Assembly (NCBI RefSeq): GCF_901709675.1
Contig: NC_051095.1
Location: 3,719,956-3,783,955, forward strand
Source: Syngnathus acus
Lineage: Eukaryota; Chordata; Actinopteri; Syngnathiformes; Syngnathidae
DNA: 64,000 nt
Direction of reading: 5' to 3'
The position numbers and the translations under genes are program-made. A model generated the notes under the pieces. It was not told the origin of the DNA. It made no database searches and was given only the letters and a program-made list of their open reading frames with translations. Positions 25,901 to 38,000 of this stretch are shown here, piece after piece (the first letter of the stretch is position 1; each line of letters starts with the position of its first letter).

Positions 25901-28900
25901 TCATGATTTATTTATTATTGTCATTATTATTTTTATTATCATTATTATTGAGAAGTGCAAAGTAAGTGGTCGTCATTTGCTGACCTTTTTTACAGATGAA
26001 TGGCCGAGCATTGGTGCAGGGCCGGTCCTCAAGTTTTCCAGTCTGCGACAAGGCAGCGCAGTCTCCCCGTCCGGCCGGCCTGTTTGGGACCCACTCGATG
26101 TTGTTCTGCGGATGACACGCCAGACGTGACTTTGGCGCGTTTGGTCTCGCTTGCCACCACCGCATTTGCTCCAAAATGATGAGTCCTTTTTCCCTCCCAC
26201 TAATCAACACTTTCCCACAGTGTGACTTGAATTCTTTGGACAATTTCCATCCACTTAAATCACAACTTGAGTTTCAGACTCAATTTTATATCCTCAGAAA
26301 TGAGCGACTGACCTGTGAAATTCTGCACTTCAACCATATATGATTTATTTTTTCACTTCATTCGATTTTATTCTCATAATTTCACAACTTTATCCTTGTT
26401 ATTGCTCCAGCTGATTAACACCTTCAATATTTATCTCTTCTTGTAGCAACATGATGAGCATTCTAGCCAAAGTCGAACTTTTGTTCCTCTTAGATAATTG
26501 TTTTGCTAAAAGTTGGCTTTTGTCCTCACTTGGACTTTTTGCCTTCTGATATGACACCTTCATTCTGGACCAGTGACAACTTTTGCAGACCGCTCTAAAC
26601 CTTTCACTTACTGCAGGTGTTGAGTCGCTCCACTCAAAGTTGCCCTTGTTCTTCTTGAGTCCCACCCAAGATTGGAATCCTCCTACATATGGCGCGTGAG
26701 CTTGAGGAAATCACAAAAAGCGAGAAGAGCATTCAAACGTGTCAGACGTTGGGAAACGCTGGGGGGGTGGGGGGATAGCTGGCATCGGCAGTTTGACCCT
26801 GGCGCTCACCAGCCAAGAATTTGCCCTCGTCCCATGAGAGGACACTGGCCAGGTGACCTTTCCATATTCCGCAGAATGTCTCGGCCCCCTCCCAAGTTCG
26901 CATCACCCCCTCAAAGTGATAGCAAGAGTCCTTGTACAGGAAGTCGCCAGTGTCGCAGTAGGAAGCTGAAGCCGGCAAGAAACATGGATTACAAAACCAC
27001 AAGGGGACGCTGCAGGTGTGAAAAGAAAGAGGAAGCGTCGCTGCCACTCACTCTCCACTCGATGGTAGCCCAATCCGTAGTCTTTGTAGGAACACAGCCG
27101 TCCCTCCGGGCAGGCTGCAGGAGGACAACGTGATTGCATTATTTCCTCCTTTCACCGCCAACAATACAACGGTCGTGCACACTTACCATCGGGCGACCTC
27201 TCGCACATGTACGGCAAGGAGGATTGGCACGATCCATGTCTCCACTTGCCAGGCTGACTGGAGAAGTGCACACCTTGGTTGACGTAGGCGCAGGAATCAA
27301 CGTTGGAGCTGTCGCGGAAAAGTGGGGGAAGATGAGACACACATCTGACAAACGGTCCAAATCGGAGGCTTTTCCCATCTTTCTCGGCAAAAGACAATTT
27401 TACGTCAATACATGCGCTCTCTCAAATTTCGCAAATGGGTTCCATAATCTCGCCATGTGCCCTGACTGACAATGAAAGGACGCAAAGAGGTGACCTTCTT
27501 ACCTTCCGTCTTGACGCGAGTCCCTGTTGGTGTAGGTCGGCGTCACACCGGTGTCGGACCAAGTCAGCATTTTTTCTCCAGCTTCGGAAAACTGACACCA
27601 GGCCTCGTCGCAGTTCTGCAGAGTCCAAAGCCGCTGTCAATGGCGTAGCAATGGCCAGCCAACGGCCGCTAGCACTTTGGTCTTACCAGATTGGAGAGTC
27701 CGATCCAGAAGGGCTTGTCGCCCATCCGGCCCTTCACAAAGTCTTGCTCGTTCTCGTCGGTGAAGGAGACAAGGTCGGCGCCCTCTAAGATGCAGTCGTA
27801 ACGGGCCCCCAGCCACCCGTTGGTTTTCTCCATCTTCTTGTAGCACTTGGAGCCGTGAGAAGTCCATCCGTTGACTGTGTCACATGGTGACTCACGATCG
27901 GCTAATACTGATGAAACAGCAAAATTCTCTTGGTCAATTTTCAGCTTTTTGTGAAAAACACAAATTCAGCAAACAGACAAGAATGCAGTCGGCCGAATTC
28001 AGCTTTTGCCAACGTGATCATTTCGCGAATGGACTAGTCACCCATGGTATAGTCACCATTAAATCGCAACATAGCTCAAGCGCGAGCAGCTGATCTTCCA
28101 TCACCCTCATTAGCTTACAGCCTCAATTCTTTACGCTAGGAAAATAAAAAAAGAAGACATGTCGTTTTTGTCTCCCGTCGTTGGAAGTCACCGTTCAAGG
28201 AGACGTACCGTCATGAGGCTGCTGCGGCGGTTTTGGAATGTTTCCTGCAAGACAAAAGCCAAAGAAGCGAGTCAGCACGTTGTGAGAACCGGTTGAGCGT
28301 CGCCGCGTCTTACCTCTTTTCTTGCACATGTAGCCTCTCTTCTTCCGGCAATCGTCAAACTTCCAGCGGCCGTTGCTTGTGAGGAAGGAAAGACAGGACG
28401 CAGCAGAGAGGTCGCCGGGGTCACCTGGAAGGAGACGACAGATGCTCAGCTCCGTGCCTCCGCAACGTCGCAGACAAACATCGGTTGGGTATTGGACCCA
28501 CCTCCATCCGTGACGACGTAACCCAACGGGGATCCGTCAGTCCACCCGCTGCCGTCTTTCGTGATGTTGTTGTTGACGCCCAACCACAGAGAGGGAGCGC
28601 TCGGCAGAAAAGTGTGCATGGCTTTGGAGGTAAATGGTCAAATGTGCAACAAGAGTTTGAAACATTCCACGTTGGAGGAATTCAACAGCCCTGAACGCGA
28701 CCGGACAGACGGACAGACTTACCTTGAATGAATGCATGTTCATGTAAGTCAGTGATGCTGAGCAGGTCACCTCCGCGGCGGAGGCAGTCGTCTCGCGCCT
28801 CCTTCCAGGCCTTGATTGGCCTGCGTTGGATCAGGTAGCAGAAGTCGGAGAAGGGTCGGTCCCGCCACCAGCCGCACTTTGCACTCCAGCCTGCAAGCGA

Positions 28901-31900
28901 GAGTCGAGTCACTTGAGGGCAAACGGGCGACGAGAGACCACCGCACGTCGACTATCCGAGTGGGACGCCCACCTGCCGGCGGAGGAAGAGGAGAGTCCTG
29001 GACCTTGGCTGCAAGGAAAAGAGTTTGCCTTAAAATGTAAAGCGTATTATAAATGAAATGTATGATTTCTTTATTTCTTTATTTCTTTATTTCTTTATTT
29101 ATCCATCCTTTAATGTAGTACTAGTTGTTTACTATATTTATCATCATTCTCATTATATTTATCATCATTCTCATTATTATCATTATTATAATTATTATTA
29201 TTTATTGAAGTGCAAAGTGAGTGATTGTCTTTTGCGGACCTTTTTTACAGATGAATGGCCGAATATTGGTGCAGGGCCAGTCTTCAAGTTGTCCAGTCAG
29301 CGACAGCACACAGCAGTCACCACGTCCTGCCGGCCTGTCTGGGACCCACTCGATGTTGTTCTGCGAACGAGAAGCCAGAAGGTTTTCCAGTTAAAGCACA
29401 ATTTCAGTTTCCGACTCAAACTTTCCCAGTCATTTTATTCTCCCAAAAGTCCAACTTTGACCTGTGAAATTCTGCACTTTGCTCATTTATGATTTCATTC
29501 AAGTTTTCCAGTAAATGACAATCTTAGAATCCCGCAACGTTGTCCTCGTTAATGCTCCAGCTGATTGACACCTTCAACATTGTTCTCTTTGTGTAAGAGC
29601 AACATTCTGGTCCAAATTCATATTCTATCAAAGTTTGCTCTGCTAAAATTTGTCCTCACTTGGACCTTTTGCCTTCCAATCTGACACCTTCATTCTGGCC
29701 AGTGACAACTTTTGCAGACTGCTCTATGAACCTTTCACTTACTGCAGGTGTTGAGTCGCTCCACTCAAAGTTGCCCTTGTTCTTCTTGAGTCCCACCCAA
29801 GATTGCAAACCTTCTACATATGGCGCGTGAACTTGAGGAAATCAGAAGAAGCCATTTAGCACAAGAAGAGCATGTCAGACGACGTGAAGCGCCGGCTGGC
29901 GGACGATTATTGCTGGCCAGGTCAGTGTGTCCTGGCGCTCGCTCACCAGCCAAGAATTGGCGCTCGTCCCATGAGAGGACGCTGGTCAGGTGACCGTTCC
30001 ATTCTTGGCAGAAGTCCTCGGCCTCCTTCCAAGTGCGCGCCATTCCCTCAAAGTGATAGCAAGAGTCCTTGTACAGGAAGTCGCCAGTGTCGCAGTAGGA
30101 AGCTGAAGCCGGCAAGAAACATGGATTACAAAAGCACAAGGGGACGCTGCAGGTGTGAAAAGAAAGAAGAAGCGTCGCTGCCACTCACTCTCCACTCGAT
30201 GGTAGCCCAATCCGTAGTCTTTGTAGGAACACAGCCGTCCCTCCGGGCAGGCTGCAGGAGGACGACGTGATTGCATTTTTTTTTTTCCTCTTTTGAGCGT
30301 CAACATGGCAAGGGACGTGCAGACTTACCGTCGAGCGGCCGCTCGCACATGTACGCCAAGGAGGATCCGCACGAGCCATGTCTCCACTTGCCAGGCTGAC
30401 TACCACCGTGCGCACCTTGGTTGACGTACGCGCAGGAACCAACCTCGGCGCTGTCGGGAGAAGTCGTGAAAAACCAGAGACACATCCGACAAACGTGCTG
30501 CCAATTTGAAGGCGGCGGTATGTGCGCTCTCTCAAATTCTGCAGACGGGTTCCATAATCTCGCTACGTGTGTCCCGCCTGGCAATAAAAGGATGCAAAGA
30601 GGTGACCCTTCTTACATTCTTCCTTGACGCGAGTCCCAGTTGGCATAGGTCGGCGTCGCAGCGGTGTCGTTGAACAAAGACAGTCTTTTTTCTCCCGCTT
30701 CAAAAAACTGACACCAGGCCTGGTTGCATTTCTGCAGAGTCCAAACTTGTCAACAATGGCGTACCAATAGCGAGTCAACAGTTGCTTTCCTCCGCTTCCG
30801 TCTCACCAGATTGGAGCGTCCGATCCAGAAGGGCTTGTCGCCCATCTGCTCCTTCACAAAGATTTCCTCGTACGGCGAGGTGATAGAGGCAAGGTCGCCG
30901 CCCTCCAAGACGCAGTCGTAACGAGCCCCCAGCCAACCGTTGGTGGTCGCCATCTTCTTGTAGCAGTTGGAGCCCAAGCGGCGCCACCCTTTGTTCCTTT
31001 CACATGTCTGAACGACTGAGGACACACATATTGGGATTATTCTGACGTCATAGCGCCATGTTTTTTGCATTCTTCGGCATTTGGCGAAATTAAGATATGC
31101 GACAAAGTAGCGGACCGCGACTTCGTTCAGTTCCGGCCTGTCACTGACATCAGACAAAAAAAAACAACAATCGCCATTTTGGTCTTCCGATCTGATGACA
31201 CCCATTTGGCAGAATCACCCGAGCACCTTGTCTTACCTCTTCTCTTGCAGACGTAGCCGCGCTTCTTCTCGCAATCGCCAACTTCCCGGCCGCCCTCGCC
31301 ACCGAGTAAGGAGTTGCAGCGCCGGCCGGAGGGGTCTCCAGGGTTACCTGCAAGGAGACCACAGACTTCTCCGTTCCTCCCCGGAAATGGACATTTTGCG
31401 GCCAGGTTTTAGACCCACCTGCGGCAGCCAACTGGACGGAACTCGGTGAGGACTGCTCAGACTTCTTGCTGCCGTCTTCGACAACGATGTCGCTGGCATC
31501 CAACCACAAAGAGGAAGCGTTTGGCAGAAGACCTTTGGGTCAAAGGTAAACAAACACGGTTGAAACATCTTACAGGCAAAACGCTTCACCGCAATGAAGT
31601 GCGGGAGACGTCTGGCTCGTGTCCTTGTGGGTGGGGGCCGGCCACAAGCTTATTTTTGGTCTTTTCTTTGGAACGAAAGAAACTTGGCAACGGTGGTCCC
31701 TCGATGTGACTTTCTTCCGCATGGATTCTTTCATCAAGCACACGAGACAGCCTACCTTGGACGAAGGTGTGCTCCTGCGAGTCGGAGATGCCGAGCAGGT
31801 TGCCTCTGAGGAGGGCGCACTTGTCTCGTGCCTCCTTCCAGGTCTTGGTGGGCTGGGAGTTGATCAGGTAGCAGAAGTCGTCGGCGGGGTTTTCCTGCCA

Positions 31901-34900
31901 CCAGCCGCACTTTGCGCTCTTGCCTGCAAGCGAGACTCGAGTCACTTGAGGGCAAACAGGATTTTGCACGTGGGCTGCAGGGTGGGACGCCCGCCCACCT
32001 GATGCTGAAGTCAGCGGCGCCCGAAGAGACTCTCTGGCCTTGCCTGTAAGGACGTGAGAGGGATCAAACATGAGAGAGCAACCAGAAGACCAAGGGCAAA
32101 TGAGAGGTTGTGACTTTCCGACCTTTTTGACAGATGGATGGACGAAGGCCAGTGCAAACTTGGGTCTCAACTTCTTCTTTGCCATTCGTTTGCGGGCAGT
32201 CGTCTGAATATTGAGTGAGGGTCCATGTGACGTCGTCCTGCAGAGGACACAGCGTGCGTGTTTGCTTTCGCCGCAGTTGCTCAGATGAGCTCCCGCTAAA
32301 TTTCCTTCAAAGTCACCTCTCACTGATTCAAATCTGTTTCCCCCCCCCCATCATTCCCAACGTTTCCACAACCAATAGAAATTGTTGCAGTATTCCAACC
32401 TGAAGCTTTCCAAACCCCTAAACTGTTGATTTTTACTCCCCTGTAATATGAATGGCGCACCTTTTTTTTTTTTTCGTTTCTTTTCTTTTTCCTTGTATAT
32501 CACAACTACGAGCTTAAGATCAGGGGATGCTTTGAGAAAAATTGTCAATTCAGACTGCTTGTGATTTAGAGCTATATAAATAAACTGGACTTGACCTGAC
32601 TTGGCAATTCTACGTACGCCACTAAGCTAAAAGACCTTTGTCACTCCTTGCAACAAATTCAAATCTATTTGACAGGGAGAGCACTCTTGTCAGGTTTTCT
32701 TCACTCCTTATTCATCCAACTCGGTTCTACTGAAATGACACTTTTTAAACGTTTTGCCCTCTCACATGACAGCTTCATTCTGGCCAATTAACGGATCTTT
32801 GGACCTCGATCTGTTGCACCCGTGTCACTTACTGTAGATGATCCGTCGCGCCACTCCAATTGGGCTGTGCTATTCTTGAGTCCCACCCAAGAATGAAATC
32901 CTTCTCGCTCGTGAGCTTGAGGAAAGCAGAACAAACACTGGTGGTGAAACGTTGCGGGTGGATTGCTGACCTGCTCAGTTAGTCTTGGCGCTCGCTCACC
33001 ATCCAAAAATTGTCCGTCAACCAGGGAGTGGACGCTGGCCAAGAGACCTTCCTTTTCTTTGCACAAATCCTCAGCCGCTTGCCAGGTCAGGGTCCTGCCC
33101 TCAAAATGATAACAGGAGTCCTTGTGGAGGAACTCGCCAGCGTCGCAGAAGGAAGCTGAAACCCAAAAGAACCTCATTAGAAAAGCACAAGGAGACAGTG
33201 CGGGTGCGAGTGTAGAAAGAGGCGTCGCTGCCACTCACTCTCAACTCGACTGTAACTGTAACCCAATTCTCTGAAGGAACACGGCCATCCGTCCGGGCAG
33301 TCTGCAGAAAGATGACATGGTTGCGCTTTTCTGCTTTCAGCGTCAACATGACAACGGACGTGTGGACCTACCGTCGGGCGACCGCTCACACATGTACACC
33401 AAGGAGGATTGGCACGATCCATGTCTCCACTTGCCAGGCTGACCGGAGAGGTGCACACCTTGGTTGACGTACGCGCAGGAGCCAACGTCGGGGCTGTCGG
33501 GAAAAGTCGTAAAAAGCGAGACACACGTCCGACAAACGTGCTGCCAATTTGGAGGTTTGACCCTTTTTTTCTGATGAATAATCACCAAAACCCTTTTGTA
33601 TTTTTGACCTGCTCGTCACATGCTCACATATATTTTGGAAAGGGACCCCTCCAAAATGTTCCTCCTGTGCATCTTGCCTGACACCGAACGCAAAGAGGCG
33701 ACCTTCTTACCTTCCGTCTTGACGCGAGTCCCAGTTGGCGTAGCTCGGCGTCACAGCGGCGTCGGACCAAGTCAGCCTCTTTTCTCCCGCTTCCAAAAAC
33801 TCACACACGTCCTCGTCGCAGTTCTGCCCAAACCAATCCCGGTTGTCAATTAGTAGCGAGCCAACAGCCGCTAGCACTTTGGTCTTACCAGATTGGAGAG
33901 TCCGATCCAGAACGGCTTGTTGCCCATTTGCTCCTTCACAAAGATTTCCTCGTCCTGGGAGGTGATGGAGACAAGGTCGGCGCCCTCCCAGAGGCAGTTG
34001 TGACGAGCCCCCAGCCAACCGTTGGGGGTCTCCATCTTCTTGTAGCAGTTGGAGCCGTGAGCACTCCAACCATTGACTGCGTCACATGTTGTCTTGGGAT
34101 TGATTAATCCTGATGAAACAGCAAAGCTGCCTTGGTCATTTTCCAGCATTTGGTGAAAAGCAGAAATTGAGCAAAGCGACAAGAATGAAGTTGGCCGAAT
34201 TCACTTTTTGCTAAATTGCGTCGTCACCTGCATGACTCGACTTGGGCATTAAAGGCCATTAGCCAGAGAGCATACAAGAGATAAACAAGGCTTTTTTTTT
34301 TTTTACACGAGATAATCATCAAACAGTTTCAAGATCTTAAATACTTCCAAGGACTTTTGCACATGTGGAAAAACGGAGGAAATTCAGTCCACTTCTGTCA
34401 CTCGGACCCTCGGACAGAGACAAGTTTGTTTGTTTGTTTGTAACTCTAGTGCTGCCCACAGGGTGGCGCTACACATCAAAAGAGTTCAGTTCACATCCGA
34501 CTCCCCCCCCTTACCGTCATGAGGCTGCTGCGAAGGTTTCGGAACGTTTCCTGCAAGACAAAAGCCAACGAAGCGAGTCAGCACGTTGCGAGAATCGGCC
34601 GAGCGTCGCCACGTCTTACCTCTTTTCTTGCAGACGTAGCCTTTCCTCTTTCGGCAGTCGTCAAACTTCCAGTGGTCGTTGCTTGTGCGCAGGGAAAGAC
34701 AGGACGCAGCAGAGAGGTCGCCGGGGTCATCTGGAAGGAGACGATTTATGCTCAGCGCCGTGCCTCCGCAACGTCGCAGACAGACATCGCTTGGGTTTTG
34801 GACCCACCTGCGTTGATGTGGATGTAACCGAACAAGGATCCGTCAGTCCACTCGCTGCCGTCTTTCGTGATGTTGTTGTTGACGCCCAACCACAGGGAGG

Positions 34901-35029
34901 GAGCGCTCGGCAGAGAAGCGTACAGACCTTTGGAGGTAAATGGTCAAATGTGCAACAAGAGTTGGAAACATTCCACGTTGGGGGAATTCAACAGCCCTGA
35001 TCGCCACCGGCCAGACAGAGACAGGCAGC

Positions 35030-35060
<31 letters not shown>

Positions 35061-38000
35061 ACAGACAGACAGACAGACAGACAGACAGCCAGCCAGCCCA
35101 CTTTGTATGAAGTCCTGTTCTTGTGAGTCGGTGATACTGAGCAGGTCGCCTCCGTGGCGGCGGCAGTCGTCTCGTGCCTCCTTCCAGACCTTGGTCGGCC
35201 TGCGTTGGATCAGGTAGCAGAAGTCGGAGGAGGTCCGCTCCCGCCACCAGCCGCACTTTGCGCTCCGGCCTGCAAACGAGAGTGGAGTCACTCGAGGGCA
35301 AACCTGCGACAAGAGACCACACGCCGACTGCCGAGTGGGATGCCCACCTGGAGGCGGCAGAGAAAGAAGGAAGTCTTGGACCTTGGCTGCAAGGAAGGAA
35401 GAGGGATGATTATGAGCGAGCACATAAAAGTGGAGAGTGAGTGCTCGTCATTTGCGGACCTTTTTTACAGATGAATGGCTGGTTTTTGGTGCATGGCCAG
35501 TCCTCAAGTTTCCCAGTCTGCGACAAGGCAGCACAGTTACCACGTCCTATCGGCCCGTTTGGAACCCACTCGGTGTTGCCCTGCGGACGACACGCCAGAC
35601 GTGACTTTGGCGCGTTTGGTCTTGCTTGCCACCACTTTGTTCCTCCCACTAATCAATATTTTCCTCAAACCTTTTCTCACCATATCCCCGATTTTTCTGA
35701 GCCGCTTTGTGGTCGTTTGACAATTTTCTTGCAATTGAATCACAGCTTGAGTTTCAGACTCAAGTTTTTACAGTCATTTTATTCTCAGAAATGTGCAATT
35801 TTGACCAGTGCAACTTCTACATCGATGACTTGTTTTTTCACTTCTTTCAAGTTTTCCTGAAGATTACAATTTTGTTCTTACAATTCCACCACTTTGTCCT
35901 TGTTCTTGCTCCAGCTGATTAACACCTTCAATGTTGATCTCTTCTTGTAACAACATGATGAGCATACTTGCTCCAAAGTCGAACTTTTGTTCCTCCTAGT
36001 TCATTGTTCTGCTAAAATGTGCCTTTTGTCCTCACTTGGACCTTTCGCCTTCCAATCTGACACCTTCATTCTGGACCAGTGACAACTTTTGCAGACCGCT
36101 CTAAACCTTTCACTTACTGCAGGTGTTGAGTCGCTCCACTCAAAGTTGCCCTTGTTCTTCTGGAGTCCCACCCAGGATTGCAGACCTTCTACATATGACG
36201 CGTGAGCTTGTGGAAATCAGAAAAAGCCATTTAGCACAAGAAGAGCATTCAAACGTGACAGACATTGCGAAGCGCCGGGGGACAATTGCTGGCACAGGCA
36301 GTTTGACTCACCAGCCAAGAATTGGCGCTCTTCCCATGAGAGGACGCTGGTCAGGTGACCGTTCCATTCTTGGCAGAACCTCTCGGCTCCCGCCCAAGGG
36401 TGCGCCATTCCCTCAAAGTGATAGCAAGAGTCCTTGTACAGGAAGTCGCCATTGTCGCAGTAGGAAGCTGAAGCCGGCAAGAAACATGGATTACAAAAGC
36501 ACAAGCTGCAGGTGTGAAAAGAAAGAAGAAGCGTCGCTGCCACTCACTCTCCACTCGATGGTAGCCCAATCCGTAGTCTTTGTAGGAACACAGCCGTCCC
36601 TCCGGGCAGGCTGCAGGAGGACGACGTGATTGCATTTTTTTGTTTTCCTCCTTTGAGCGTCAACATGGCAAGGGACGTGCAGACTTACCGTCGAGCGGCC
36701 GCTCGCACATGTACGCCAAGGAGGATCCGCACGAGCCATGTCTCCACTTGCCAGGCTGCCTGCCTCCGTGCGCACCTTGGTTGACGTACGCGCAGGAACC
36801 AACGTCGGCGCTGTCGGGAGAAGTCGTGAAAAACCAGAGACACATCCGACAAACGTGCTGCCAATTTGAAGGCGGCGGCGATATGTGCGCTCTCTCAAAT
36901 TCTGCAGACGGGTTCCATAATCTCCCTATGTGTGTCCCGCCTGCCAATGAAAGGACGCAAAGAGGTGACCCTTCTTACCTTCTGTCTTGACGCGAGTCCC
37001 AGTTGGCATAGGTCGGAGTCACAGCGGTGTCGTCGGACTCAGTCAGCCTCTTTTCTCCCGCTTCCGAAAGCTGACACCAGGCCTCGTTGCATTTCTGCAG
37101 AGTCCAAACTTGTCAACAATGGCGTACCAATAGCGAGTCAACAGTTGCTTTCCTGCGCTTCCGTCTCACCAGATTGGAGCGTCCGATCCAGAACGGCTTG
37201 TCGCCCATTTGCTTCTTCACAAAGATTTCCTCGTAAGGCGAGGTGATGGAGACCAGGTCGCCGCCCTCCAAGACGCAGTCGTAACGAGCCCCCAGCCAGC
37301 CGTTGGTGGTCGGCATCTTCTTGTAGCACTTGGAGCCCAAGCGGCGCCACCCTTTGGTCCTGTCACATGTCTGAATGACTGAGGACACACACACATTGGG
37401 ATTATTCTGACGTCATAGCCCCATGTTTTTTGTATTCTTTGGCATTTGGCGAAATTAAAATATGCGAGAAAGTAGCGGACCGCGCCTTCGTTCAGTTTCA
37501 GCCTGTCACTGACATCAGACAAAAAAACCTAACAATCGCCATTTTGGCCTTCCGATCTGATGACACCCATTTGGCGGAATCACCCGAGCACCTTGTCTTA
37601 CCTCTTCTCTTGCAGACGTAGCCGCGCTTCTCCTTGCAATCGCCAACTTCCCGGCCGCCCTCGCCACCGAGTAAGGAGTTGCAGCGCCGGCCGGAGGGGT
37701 CACCAGGGTTACCTGCAAGGAGACCACAGATGCTCAGTGTTCCTCCGTTCCTCCACACCGACCGGGTTTTAGACCCACCTGCGGCGGCCAACTGGACGGA
37801 ACTCGGTGAGGACTGCTCAGACTTCTTGCTGCCGTCTTCGACAACGATGTCGCTGGCATCCAACCACAAAGAGGAAGCGTTTGGCAGAAGACCTTTGGGT
37901 CAAAGGTAAACAAACACGGTTGAAACATCTTACAGGCAAAACGCTTCACCGCAATGAAGTGCGGGAGACGTCTGGCTCGTGTCCTTGTGGGTGGGGGCCG

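Noticed and set aside
31446-31709. Plus-strand open frame repeated at 37806-38069, as a conserved gene
   Set aside because: It is antisense to lectin exons and intron that were duplicated. The protein has no recognisable feature.
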